Made by a program: the position numbers and the translations under genes. Source: Armatimonadota bacterium (GTDB lineage Bacteria; Armatimonadota; DTGP01; JAKQQT01). Taken from it: 64,000 nt of DNA. Numbering within the stretch: position 1 is the first letter of the stretch; each line of letters opens with the position of its first letter. The notes beneath the pieces were generated by a model. The model was not told the DNA's origin. It searched no databases and saw only the letters and a program-made list of their open reading frames with translations. The stretch is from positions 1 through 64,000 of the forward strand of contig DASXVS010000042.1 of NCBI GenBank assembly GCA_036504095.1, given 5' to 3'. Below, one piece after another: positions 1-7,576 of the stretch.

Positions 1-93
1 CACGAATGGGTGGAGATTCGCCCTGAACTACACGATGATGCAATCTATTTCGCAAACGTCCGCATCGCCGCTCTCGCTGAGGCCCGGGTGTAA
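1..93 (+). CDS. IS481-type transposase, C-terminal tail (cut by window edge)
   Basis: The first 30 codons, ending in TAA at 91-93, encode the same C-terminus (HEWVEIRPELHDDAIYFANV and onward to ALAEARV) as the complete transposase at 3806-4915. The two are identical over this stretch. Only the end is visible, so domain content cannot be judged here. It lies on the opposite strand to the complete copy. Confidence 0.9.
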   Translation, partial: HEWVEIRPELHDDAIYFANVRIAALAEARV

Positions 94-138
94 ACCATCT
101 GTTGTCAGAAACTGTAAAGGATCTCTTGACATCGGACA
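1..138 (+). mobile_element. IS481-family element, right end (partial)
   Basis: After the transposase stop the sequence matches the right end of the complete copy at 3761-4985 and finishes with the same terminal repeat (TCTTGACATCGGACA, ending at 138). The sequence beyond, CTGGGGGACCAAA and GTAGCGCGGGCG, also matches the sequence just outside the right end of the second copy. Both copies therefore sit in members of the same repeat family. Confidence 0.85.
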
Positions 139-427
139 ATACTGGGGGACCAAACGGGGAGGGTTCGGGGGTAGCGCGGGCGCCTCGCCTGTATCCGGAC
201 CTATCCCGGCTCGCTAAGGCTCGCCACCCCTCCCTGAAGGGAGGGGCACCGGCCGCCGGACTCGCTAGCGCGGGCGCCTCGCCCGCATCCCGTGGCGCCG
301 GCCTCCGTGCCGGCGGACGGTCTCACGGTAGGGCCGGCGTCCTCGCCGGTTTTCGGGAGTGGTCAACCCTCGTCGCGAGGGGACGTGCCCTTGGATTGTG
401 CTACGCTGTCAGGTCAATCGCCGCGTG
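139..427. repeat. Mosaic of short GC-rich dispersed palindromes, no gene
   Basis: No credible coding frame is seen. The stretch holds several short hairpins (CCCTCCCTGAAGGGAGGG, GCCGGCCTCCGTGCCGGC) and two copies of the string AGCGCGGGCGCCTCGCC. Related strings recur near 3715 and 27180. This looks like intergenic repeat debris next to the insertion sequence. Confidence 0.6.
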
Positions 428-561
428 GAGCCCTCACCCCGGCCCTCTCCCCGAGGGAGAGGGAGCACGTTTGTGAGCTACGCCACCTTCACGGTTTGAG
501 CGGAAGCCCATTCCGATTCCCCCTCGCCCGCAGGGAGAGGGGGTTAGGGGGTGAGGGCTCC
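428..561. repeat. Palindromic dispersed repeat, copy A
   Basis: A 134-bp unit begins GAGCCCTCACCC and ends GGGTGAGGGCTC, so its termini are inverted repeats. Inside are CTCTCCCCGAGGGAGAGGG and CCCTCGCCCGCAGGGAGAGGG. A second copy in the same orientation lies at 962-1090. Size, terminal inverted repeats and lack of coding potential resemble a MITE or REP-like unit. Confidence 0.7.
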
Positions 562-566
562 GGGAC

Positions 567-1007
567 TTAGCGGTCCAGATCAGCGGCGATCTTGGCAAGC
601 ACACTCTCAATCTCGCCGCACACCTCATCATTCGTTACGCGCAAAACCCGAAATCCGTGCGACACCGCCCACTCATCTCGCACGGAATCGCGCTCAGTCT
701 GTAGCGCGTGGATGCCGCCATCAACTTCAATGATCAGATTGTATGCGTGGCAATAGAAATCCGCGATGAACGGACCAACGTTGTGTTGCCGGCGGAACTT
801 CGCGCCACCAAGTCGCCGACCGCCAAGGCGTTCCCAGAGCATATCCTCAGCGGGCGTCTGAACGTGCCGCAACTCCCTCGCTCGCTCAAGAAGCGGGTCC
901 GGAATAGTGCGGGCACGGCCGGCCAGGATTGAAATGTCATCGTTCTCGGGCACGGTGGAAGTCCTCACCCGGCCCTCTCCCCGAGGGAGAGGGAGCACGT
1001 CTTTCAC
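567..1007 (-). CDS. DUF559 / Vsr-like endonuclease-domain protein
   Basis: About 146 residues. From residue 43 the protein follows the DUF559 pattern: TPAEDMLWERL, then RRLGGAKFRRQHNVGPFIADFYC, then LIIEVDGGIHA, and near the end GFRVLRVTNDEV. The E-V-D-G core is the catalytic region of the PD-(D/E)XK/Vsr-like fold as known for this family. The longest frame starts at a GTG inside repeat copy B, so the first residues (MKDVLPLPRGEGR) are repeat-encoded. Internal GTG codons at 968 or 953 are plausible true starts. The gene sits exactly between two direct copies of the palindromic repeat. The substrate is unknown; a nicking role linked to the repeats is only an inference. Confidence 0.8.
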   Translation of the reverse strand: MKDVLPLPRGEGRVRTSTVPENDDISILAGRARTIPDPLLERARELRHVQTPAEDMLWERLGGRRLGGAKFRRQHNVGPFIADFYCHAYNLIIEVDGGIHALQTERDSVRDEWAVSHGFRVLRVTNDEVCGEIESVLAKIAADLDR

Positions 1008-1090
1008 CTACGCCACTTTCGCGGTTTCAGTGCAAGCCCAGTCCGGTTCCCCCTCGCCCGTAGGGAGAGGGGGTTAGGGGGTGAGGGCTC
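962..1090. repeat. Palindromic dispersed repeat, copy B
   Basis: This copy is closely similar to 428-561 and in the same orientation. It shares CTCTCCCCGAGGGAGAGGGAGCACG, the middle CGCCAC(C/T)TTC segment, and the end AGGGAGAGGGGGTTAGGGGG. It overlaps the 5' end of the longest DUF559 frame on its left. On its right it supplies the last codons and stop of the gene at 1074-1766. Confidence 0.7.
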
Positions 1091-1766
1091 CGCGGGCGTC
1101 GCGTTTAGCCTTCCACGCCGCGTGCGCATCCAACGGCGCTTTGAAAAGGCGGTTGAAATCATCGATTACGTCCGGCTTGATGTCACCCAATATCCATTCA
1201 CAATCCTTGAGGTGACCTTGGAAGACGTTTACAACCTCTAACACCTCCTCATAGCACGCCTCGACCTCTGCCATTGAAATCCACACAGCAGTGACGCTCT
1301 GGCGATCACCGACTCCTTGCAGGTCGGAGTGAGCGAGGACCTTGTTTCGAATGCGGCGTATTCGCCCTGCTAGATTGTGCTCCTTGATCCACTTCTTCTT
1401 GTCTTCGACTACTTCGATCACTGATTCGCGGGTCGGAGCGTGGACGAAAACCTCGGGATTTTGCGCTACCAAGTCCAGGAGTGCGGAAAGGCTGGCATGA
1501 TCATGGCGGCGATCACGGGGATCAAAGATGCGCGCAAGCGCCATGATCGCCTCATGTCTACAGCTAATCACGACGGACTGCAGCAGCCAGCTGTGGCCGT
1601 CCAAACGGTCTTCATTAACGGCTTCTGTGACCACTTGCCATGTGGATAGCGCCGCCCAACCTCCGATCAGGTTGTCCCAAATCACCCTGAAGCGCTGATC
1701 AATATCCTCCCTTCGCAGTGAGATACTCTCTGCACTTTTCATCTCGACAGAAACCTCACTTGCCAC
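1074..1766 (-). CDS. HEPN-like (AbiU2-type) protein
   Basis: 230 residues from a GTG start preceded by GAGGTGAGGC. The protein is mostly helical and acidic, and near residue 140 carries RRIRNKVLAHSD. This matches the R-x5-H signature of HEPN domains and resembles AbiU2-like HEPN proteins, several of which act as RNases in abortive infection. There is no partner nucleotidyltransferase or antitoxin next to it. The last five residues (GALTP) and the TAA stop lie within repeat copy B, so the original C-terminus may have been altered by repeat insertion. Function is by inference from the motif and the neighbouring DUF559 and IS genes. Confidence 0.6.
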   Translation of the reverse strand: MASEVSVEMKSAESISLRREDIDQRFRVIWDNLIGGWAALSTWQVVTEAVNEDRLDGHSWLLQSVVISCRHEAIMALARIFDPRDRRHDHASLSALLDLVAQNPEVFVHAPTRESVIEVVEDKKKWIKEHNLAGRIRRIRNKVLAHSDLQGVGDRQSVTAVWISMAEVEACYEEVLEVVNVFQGHLKDCEWILGDIKPDVIDDFNRLFKAPLDAHAAWKAKRDARGALTP

Positions 1767-1777
1767 GCTGCCTCACC

Positions 1778-1894
1778 TCACATCTCCACGCTCCACTGCC
1801 CGGCGTCCACCTTTGCCGCGGGTGCCAGCTTCGTGCCCTTGATAACCGATAGGCTGGCGAAATGAAACCCATAGCGCGTCAGCAACTGGTCCAT
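1778..1894 (-). pseudogene. Short unrecognised frame (38 codons), possible remnant
   Basis: An ATG-started frame (MDQLLTRYGFHFASLSVIKG...) lies between the beta-helix gene and the HEPN gene. It stays open upstream to the stop of the beta-helix gene. The sequence REMDQLLTRYGFHF faintly resembles HicA-like starts, but too little is present to name it. It may be a truncated gene remnant or chance. Confidence 0.25.
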
Positions 1895-1924
1895 TTCTCG
1901 GAACTGGACGCGCGGGGACGTTTC

Positions 1925-3385
1925 TCATGACGGGTCGAGGCCCGTGGCCCGGCGGACTATCCACACGACATCGAACATATCAATGGTATCTGCGGATGCT
2001 CCGCCACGGTCCGCATTCAGGTGCGCAAAGTCCGAAGGAGTGACGTAGGAAAGGCCACCCATAGATGCCAGGGCTGATTCTCCATCGTGAAGAGTGTAGG
2101 CGTCAATAGTACCACTCTCGAACGCACCCATATCCACGTGTGCGCCGACAATGCGGGGGCGGCCTTCCGCATCACGCTGTCCCGCAGTTACGAGGGTATC
2201 ATCACCCGCGTCGATGCACGGCGAGCCGGAAGTCAGGTGGAAGTCGCCGCCCGTTCGGCTTACGAACCGCGGATCCTGAGAAATATTGCCGTTGGTACCG
2301 GTCGGGTCGGGGATGTTTCTGAAGTCGTCCGGGCTGCTGCCGTAAACGTCGTTGTGCGACAACATTACCTTGCCACCGTTCAAGTAGATCCCAGTGGAGT
2401 TGAAGGCAACAATAGAGTTGGTCACGGACGCCGTGCCACCGCTTTCCACGTAGACACCCGAGCCGATGGTGTTACCGCTGATGGTGCAGTTGGTCAGGGT
2501 AGCCATTCCGCTCACGAAGGCAGCAGTGGAGTTACCGCTTAAGGTGCAGTTGGCAATAGTCGCCGTGCCACCAACGCGGGCTCCCGTGGTGTTGCCACTG
2601 ATGGCGCTGTTGGAGACGTTCGCTGTGCCTCCAGATGTGAAGATGCCAGTGGTGTTTGAGGTGACTACACAGTTGGTCATTGTCACAGTGCCACTGAACA
2701 CGTCGATGCCAGTTCCATTATTGCTGACAGTGCAGTCTGTGATGGTCGCCGTGCCGTGGACGCCATAGTAGTTGCCGCTAATGGTGCAGTTTGTGATGGT
2801 CGCCGTGCCACCGTAATCCACGTAGACCCCAGAGCCATTGGTGTTACCGCTGATGGTGCAGTCGGTGATGGTCGCCGTGCCACCAGGCACAAAGATGCCG
2901 GTACCGTTACCTTGGATGGTGCAATTGGTGATGGTCGTCGTGCTGTTTACACGTATGGCATTTCCGCCATTGCGGACGGTAAAGCCATCCACAACAGCGC
3001 CCTTGACGGAAGACGAAACCACGTTGGACGTTGTGTTGTTGCCGTCCAGTATGGTGACGTTTGCCTTCACGTCACGCTGCCCTCTGTCAGTCTCCGTCCC
3101 GGCGAATCCGCCGTAGAGTCCCACGTCCGTGGGAAGGGTAATGGACTCCACGTATGCGGGCGAGGCTGGCTCAGACTTGGCCACCCATACGTCGTCCCCA
3201 CCGTAACCCGCGTTCAATGCTTCCTGGACAGTGAGGAATGCAGTAGACCAGGCGGTTCCATCGTGCGTTGGTCCTGCCGCGTTGGCGTTCACATAAAGGA
3301 CCGCCGACGTGGACGCGCCGGCAACGAGGGAGAGGTGATAGCCTGCCAGCAGCAGGCGAATAGATGCGCGATAGATGCGTGCCAT
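1925..3385 (-). CDS. Secreted right-handed beta-helix protein with dockerin-like tail
   Basis: About 486 residues from the ATG at 3385, chosen because it is preceded by GAAGGT and followed directly by a signal peptide (IRLLLAGYHLSLVAGASTSA). The longest frame would begin at 3505. The N-terminal segment YVNANAAGPTHDGTAWSTAF is typical of parallel beta-helix proteins. Repeated coils such as TATITNCTISGN follow (about 2480-2960), then VDMGAFES, as in the choice-of-anchor Q group. The C-terminus (ADTIDMFDVVWIVRRATGLDPS) looks like half of a dockerin module. The likely role is a surface or secreted polysaccharide-binding or lyase-like protein; catalysis cannot be shown. Confidence 0.75.
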   Translation of the reverse strand: MARIYRASIRLLLAGYHLSLVAGASTSAVLYVNANAAGPTHDGTAWSTAFLTVQEALNAGYGGDDVWVAKSEPASPAYVESITLPTDVGLYGGFAGTETDRGQRDVKANVTILDGNNTTSNVVSSSVKGAVVDGFTVRNGGNAIRVNSTTTITNCTIQGNGTGIFVPGGTATITDCTISGNTNGSGVYVDYGGTATITNCTISGNYYGVHGTATITDCTVSNNGTGIDVFSGTVTMTNCVVTSNTTGIFTSGGTANVSNSAISGNTTGARVGGTATIANCTLSGNSTAAFVSGMATLTNCTISGNTIGSGVYVESGGTASVTNSIVAFNSTGIYLNGGKVMLSHNDVYGSSPDDFRNIPDPTGTNGNISQDPRFVSRTGGDFHLTSGSPCIDAGDDTLVTAGQRDAEGRPRIVGAHVDMGAFESGTIDAYTLHDGESALASMGGLSYVTPSDFAHLNADRGGASADTIDMFDVVWIVRRATGLDPS

Positions 3386-3505
3386 CCGTTTTGACCTTCT
3401 AAGGGAAACGATGGCTGTCCCAGCGGGCGCCTTTGCGGGTGGGGCAAGCCGATGAGTGCGTGTGCCAACCTGTTGGTTGGTTGCCATCTGGAGTATATCG
3501 CGCAT

Positions 3506-3760
3506 GGTAGACAGCTTGCGAATGCGGTTCGCCCCGTACCGCCTCGCCGCCCGTCCGCGCCATATCAGGTCGAGACCCTTCGCAGGCTCAGGGTGACGTA
3601 AGGGTCGGGTTCGCCCAATGCTTGTTTGGTCTTCCTCCGCGAGACCTCCCCGTACGGGTCCTCCGCGTTGTTGACGATGAGATTCTTCGCTGCGCTCAGA
3701 ATGACATGTTGGGTCGCCCGCGCTACGCCTGCAACCCTCCCCCTTTGGTCCCCCAGCATT
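3506..3760. repeat. Intergenic dispersed-repeat segment
   Basis: No gene is supported. The stretch contains boilerplate strings such as CCTTCGCAGGCTCAGGGTGA and GATTCTTCGCTGCGCTCAGA. The latter recurs almost unchanged near 32440. It ends in CCTCCCCCTTTGGTCCCCCA, the left half of the palindrome into which the IS481 element inserted. Confidence 0.5.
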
Positions 3761-4985
3761 TGTCCGATGTCAAGAGATCCTTTACAGTTTCTGACAACAG
3801 ATGGTTTACACCCGGGCCTCAGCGAGAGCGGCGATGCGGACGTTTGCGAAATAGATTGCATCATCGTGTAGTTCAGGGCGAATCTCCACCCATTCGTGGA
3901 TCAGACCTTTGCCAGCCCGGTAGAGATGGCCCTTGTAGGTAACAGTTCCATTCTGCTCGACCTTGCGGGTCACAGCGCCCTCTGGTATCACATGGGCCGG
4001 CAGCTTGTTTGGGCGTTGCTTGAAACTGCTTTCGTAGACGACCCCCGGAACGCGCATCCCCAACGCCTCGTGGGGCCGGACCCAGTTGTAGCCATATTGG
4101 TACTCGACGAGTATCCTCTGTGCCATCTCCACATTGGCCTGGTCTAGTTTGTCACCGAGTTCCAGTTTCAGGGTCTCGTGGAACCGTTCCACCTTTCCCT
4201 GCGTTTGCGGGTGGCGCACCCGACCGTGCAACGTGCGTATCCCCAGTAGCCACAGGTTCGCCTCGAAACGGGTGGGGCCCTTCGACTGCCAGTCGTTGAA
4301 CCCGTCCCCATTATCCGAAAGGATGCTGTCGGGCAAACCCACCTCGCCGAACAGGTTCCACAGCGCTTCGAACACCGTTTCCGTTGTCTTGTGCGGCAGT
4401 GCTGCAAGCAGCAACAGGAACCGCGAATGATCGTCCAAAACGCTCAACGGCCAGTAACGGTAACGCCGCGGCACCCCCTTGTAGTCCAATTGCCACAACT
4501 CGTTGCACCGATCACGCTCGAAGCGTTGGTCCCCTTGCGATAGTCTGACTTGACGGCCAACCAGGCCGTTGCGCTTCAGTATCCGGTCCACCGTTCGAAC
4601 GCACACGGGTGCCGTGGAATCACGCCACAACGTGACGTGCAACTTCTTCGCCCCCCACGCCCGGTGCTTCTCCTTCTCGGCCAGCACTATCTCCTCGACG
4701 CTCAAAGGCGATACACGAGCGATTGCGTGTGGCCGCCGCGAACGTTCCGTCAACTCGGCGATCCCTTCCTCCCGCGCTCGATTCACCCACAGATACGCCG
4801 TTGTACGGCTGACGCCAGACTGGCGGGCGGCTTCCGATACGCTGATGCCACCCTCCAGCACCAGGCTCGCCAATCGTTTCCGTGACTGCATAAGCGATTG
4901 CTCCTGAAATGGCATCCCACACCTCCCGAGCGAAGTGTAAAGGATGTCTTGTCAGAAACTGTCCACCATCTATTGTCATCAGACA
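3761..4985 (-). mobile_element. Complete IS481-family insertion sequence (1225 bp)
   Basis: Terminal inverted repeats are TGTCCGATGTCAAGAGATCC at 3761-3780 and, on the other strand at the left end, TGTCTGATGACAATAGATGG (4966-4985), matching at 16 of 20 positions. The 4-bp sequence CATT flanks both ends (3757-3760 and 4986-4989) and looks like the target duplication. The element encodes one transposase and no passenger gene. Removing it restores a CCCCC-agcatt-GGGGGG palindrome. Confidence 0.9.
3806..4915 (-). CDS. IS481-family transposase
   Basis: 369 residues, full length for IS481. The N-terminal helix-turn-helix (ISVSEAARQSGVSRTTAYLWVNRA, about residues 24-47) binds DNA ends. The rve-type DDE core follows: LWQLDYKG with the first Asp, VLDDHSR, SDNGDGFN with the second Asp, and GKVERFHETLK with the catalytic Glu. 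No frameshift is seen, so the copy may be active. It is the sole gene of the element at 3761-4985, and its C-terminus is identical to the partial copy at the window start. Confidence 0.95.
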   Translation of the reverse strand: MPFQEQSLMQSRKRLASLVLEGGISVSEAARQSGVSRTTAYLWVNRAREEGIAELTERSRRPHAIARVSPLSVEEIVLAEKEKHRAWGAKKLHVTLWRDSTAPVCVRTVDRILKRNGLVGRQVRLSQGDQRFERDRCNELWQLDYKGVPRRYRYWPLSVLDDHSRFLLLLAALPHKTTETVFEALWNLFGEVGLPDSILSDNGDGFNDWQSKGPTRFEANLWLLGIRTLHGRVRHPQTQGKVERFHETLKLELGDKLDQANVEMAQRILVEYQYGYNWVRPHEALGMRVPGVVYESSFKQRPNKLPAHVIPEGAVTRKVEQNGTVTYKGHLYRAGKGLIHEWVEIRPELHDDAIYFANVRIAALAEARV

Positions 4986-4989
4986 CATT

Positions 4990-5122
4990 GGGGGGTAGGG
5001 GGGCTCCGGGACGACCATGCGATGTCGGCGAGGACGCCGACACTACCGGATTGGACGATGGACGATAGAAGATGGAAGTTGGATGGGAGTCCGGCTGCTG
5101 TCTCCCGCCTCCTGTCTCCTCC
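4990..5122. repeat. Intergenic repeat debris before the inverted-leader module
   Basis: No gene seen. It contains TGGACGATGGACGATAGAAG followed by ATGGAAGTTGGATGG, a dispersed string that reappears near 46381, and short hairpin-forming GC-rich text (GTCGGCGAGGACGCCGAC). Confidence 0.4.
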
Positions 5123-5172
5123 AAAAAAACTTCAGACAAAACCGCCTCCTCGCGGGCTAGTAAGTAGGAGGC
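5123..5172 (+). repeat. Inverted leader, left copy (ends in a ribosome binding site)
   Basis: This 50-bp sequence runs from an A7 tract through ACTTCAGACAAAA and CTCGCGGGCTAGTAAGTAGG to AGGC. It matches the reverse complement of 7577-7626 at 47 of 50 positions. The GGAGG at its end sits 7 bases before the ATG at 5179. The same sequence therefore serves as 5' leader for two convergent genes and forms the ends of a 2.5 kb module. Confidence 0.85.
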
Positions 5173-5178
5173 ATTCAA

Positions 5179-6015
5179 ATGGCTACTAACCCTGCACGGT
5201 CCGAGGGGGACGGTATGATACGCGGCAAAGGACCGCGGGAGATCGCCGTTGCGAGCCGCGGCGATTGGCCCCCTTATGGCGAGGGGAGCGCGGCCTGGCC
5301 GGTGTGGCCGTCCATGTCGAGCATCACGCGGCTGCGGGTGATGAGCTATCTCTGCCAGCACGTTCCCGCCGGTTCCCCGGCCATCGCACGGGACCTGGGG
5401 ATAGCGCCGACGACGGTGCGGTCCGTTTTGTGGGGCCTGAAGTCCACGTGGGCCGTCAGCGTGTGCGCGAGGCCAGCGAAGCGGAGGCGGCCGAAGTCAT
5501 CGGCCGGCAACATTAAGTACCTGGACTGGCAGGCCACCGATACCGGGCGCAAATGGCTGTGGCGCTACGGTTGGGTCACGCGGCGCATCGGGTGGGACCT
5601 GGAGTGGCAGACGGCCGGCTACGAGGGGCGGCTGGATGTGATGCCTTACGACGTCTTGCACGACCACGCCGAACCCTCCCTGCTGCGTCCCACACCGCTG
5701 GCCATCATGCATTACCTCACGCGGTGCCCTCCGGAGCAAACCCCGACCCTTGCAGAGCACTGCGGGTTCAGCTACTTCTCCGTGCACGCGCTCCTGCAAA
5801 AGTGGTGGCGGCTCGGCTGGGTGGAAAAGACGCAGAACGCCGTGGAGCCGCGCAGCTACTTCGCGCCGGACTTCGTGACGGAAGCCCCGCGCTGGCTCCT
5901 CACGGAACGCGGAAAGCAGGCAGTGGAGCGCCACACCGCCGCGCTCCGATGGGCCAGCCAGACCGCCGGTTACACCCCACCGCCGGACGACCCGTTCCTG
6001 AACGATGAATTATGA
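5179..6015 (+). CDS. Double winged-helix DNA-binding protein
   Basis: 278 residues, with the start fixed by GGAGG in the 50-bp leader. Two similar halves are visible. The first, about residues 44-125, runs from SSITRLRVMSYLCQHVP through SPAIARDLGIAPTTVRSVLWGL to TDTGRKWL. The second, about 170-260, runs from LRPTPLAIMHYLTRCPP through TLAEHCGFSYFSVHALLQKW to LTERGKQAVERH. Each fits a MarR/ArsR-like winged helix with a C-terminal LTxxG wing. It converges on a terminase-like gene that uses the same leader. It may be a regulator or, by analogy with phage packaging, a small-terminase-like DNA-recognition partner. The latter is inference. Confidence 0.65.
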   Translation: MATNPARSEGDGMIRGKGPREIAVASRGDWPPYGEGSAAWPVWPSMSSITRLRVMSYLCQHVPAGSPAIARDLGIAPTTVRSVLWGLKSTWAVSVCARPAKRRRPKSSAGNIKYLDWQATDTGRKWLWRYGWVTRRIGWDLEWQTAGYEGRLDVMPYDVLHDHAEPSLLRPTPLAIMHYLTRCPPEQTPTLAEHCGFSYFSVHALLQKWWRLGWVEKTQNAVEPRSYFAPDFVTEAPRWLLTERGKQAVERHTAALRWASQTAGYTPPPDDPFLNDEL

Positions 6016-6051
6016 GCGAGGAACGATGAATGCACTCCGCCCTCCCCGTCT

Positions 6052-6092
6052 CCCCCTTCCCGCCGCGCGTAGCGCGGGAATCGGGAAGGGGG
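6052..6092. terminator. Hairpin between convergent genes
   Basis: CCCCCTTCCCG at 6052-6062 pairs perfectly with CGGGAAGGGGG at 6082-6092, with an inner CGCGCgtaGCGCG stem. It lies between the two stops at 6015 and 6214 and could terminate from either side. No long T tract follows. The rest of 6016-6213 is dispersed boilerplate with no gene. Confidence 0.5.
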
Positions 6093-6213
6093 CCGGGGGG
6101 TTAGGTCCGGAAGCGTCGGGCTCGGAGGCCCAACCTCCCGTTTCTGGCAGAATCTCGAATCCTCTGCGCTCCTCAGCGTCCTCTGCGCCCTCTGCGGTAG
6201 ATCGGGATGATTT

Positions 6214-7569
6214 TCAGGAAAGCACCTTGACGTTGATCAACGCCGGGCCGCACTTCGTCGCTTGCAGCGCCAGGGCCAGCGCCCAGAGCTTGTCCGCGTG
6301 GGCCCCGTCCTTCACCGGCGCGTCATAGCACGGTATGCCGGACTCGCGCACGGTCCGGCGGAGCGATTGGATCTGGTCCATCAGGCTGCGGTTCCGCGGG
6401 ATGGTCAGCGTGCCGCGCTCCAGGTCCCGCTTCAGGGCGGACGCCATCCGCTCCTTGCCGGCGGCGGTGAAAGTCACGGGTACCACGCGTTCCGGGCACT
6501 GCGCCATGATGCGTTCGCCCAGCTCGCAGCCGATGCCGGTGGCGTCGATGCACGCCATCTTCACGCCCGGCACCGCCAGGCAATCCATGATCGCGTTTTC
6601 CTGCTGCTCAAAGGTGGCGTTGACCATCGTGCGGATGCAGCACACGGTATGGCGGTCGCGTTCCTCGCGGAGGACCACGATCTCGGTGGCGTTGGCCACG
6701 CGGCCCACGTCTACTCCCACGAACAGCCGGCCCGGAACGGCGGCCAGGGCCGCCCAGGTGCCGGCCAGCGGGATGTCGTTCGCGTTCGCCTCGATCAGCG
6801 GCCACGAGATGAACGCGTCGTTGCTGTCCACGAAGCGCAGTTCGTATTCCTGCTGGAACGCCTCCAGGTCCAGCGTCTCGCGGATCGCGATGAGGACGTC
6901 GGTGCCGTAGACGCCAACGCGGCGGTCCGTATCGGCGTCCGGGTCCTGCCGGGCCGCCTCGACGTCGTTGCACAGCCACGGGGCGTCCCACCATGGCACG
7001 ACGTGCTGGGAGTAGTGGGCGGCGATGAGCGGGTCAGACGTCACGCGGAAAAAGGCGCCGATGTCCCCGTTCGGGGTGGACGCGGCGGTGATGCGTCCTC
7101 CGTGGGTGATCACGGGGATCGCCCCGGTATACAGGCGCTGGGAGTTTGGGTAGAACGCCATCTCGTCCAGGTAGATGTTGGCGCCGGAGCGGCCCCGCGG
7201 CGAGCGGCAGGGAAACGAGAGGAGTCGCCCGCGGTTCGCGAAGCGTATCTCGCGGACGCCGGAGAGGGTAAGGCGCGGACGCATCCGCGCGGGCAGGCTT
7301 TCGTACAGGTCCATGGCGTAGAGGATCTTCTCCGCCGCCTCCTCGCGGTTGAGGCTCACGAAGATGCTGAAGCGCCCGTAAGCCACGGCCTCGGCCAGCG
7401 CCTCCAGCGCGAACAGCCAGGAGAACCCCGTCTGCCGGGCCTTCAGAACGGCGCGGAACCGGCTGCGGTCCGCCAGAAAACGCTGCTGATAGTCGGTGAG
7501 TGTGTACCCGGACGAACGGACGGCGGACGCGATCACCTCGTCCGCCGTCAAGCCGTTACGCTTCGCCAT
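6214..7569 (-). CDS. Stand-alone phage terminase large-subunit-like (Mu gp28-type) protein
   Basis: 451 residues. The ATPase half has a Walker A-like KARQTGFSW (about residue 38), Walker B IYLDEMAF (about 133) and the coupling motif ITAASTPNG. The RNase H-like nuclease half shows acidic residues in FVGVDVGR, MACIDATGIG and GAHADKLWALALA. This layout is that of headful packaging terminases, closest in style to Mu gp28. No portal, capsid, protease or tail gene is nearby, which is unusual. The ATG follows GGAGG at the end of the right leader copy (7577-7626). The frame is intact, so it may be a retained remnant or part of a small mobile module. Confidence 0.8.
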   Translation of the reverse strand: MAKRNGLTADEVIASAVRSSGYTLTDYQQRFLADRSRFRAVLKARQTGFSWLFALEALAEAVAYGRFSIFVSLNREEAAEKILYAMDLYESLPARMRPRLTLSGVREIRFANRGRLLSFPCRSPRGRSGANIYLDEMAFYPNSQRLYTGAIPVITHGGRITAASTPNGDIGAFFRVTSDPLIAAHYSQHVVPWWDAPWLCNDVEAARQDPDADTDRRVGVYGTDVLIAIRETLDLEAFQQEYELRFVDSNDAFISWPLIEANANDIPLAGTWAALAAVPGRLFVGVDVGRVANATEIVVLREERDRHTVCCIRTMVNATFEQQENAIMDCLAVPGVKMACIDATGIGCELGERIMAQCPERVVPVTFTAAGKERMASALKRDLERGTLTIPRNRSLMDQIQSLRRTVRESGIPCYDAPVKDGAHADKLWALALALQATKCGPALINVKVLS

Positions 7570-7576
7570 GATTTTG

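Noticed and set aside
2480-2960. Regularly spaced repeats resembling a CRISPR array
   Set aside because: The repeats are imperfect, in frame, and encode beta-helix coils (TATITNCTISGN) of the secreted protein at 1925-3385.
139-3760. Composite transposon bounded by two IS481 copies
   Set aside because: The copies face tail to tail and the first is cut by the window edge, so neither its left end nor a common target duplication can be checked. The content is also mostly repeats plus a beta-helix gene.
6214-7569. Prophage remnant
   Set aside because: Only a terminase-like gene is present; no portal, capsid, tail, integrase or lysis gene lies within 20 kb on either side.
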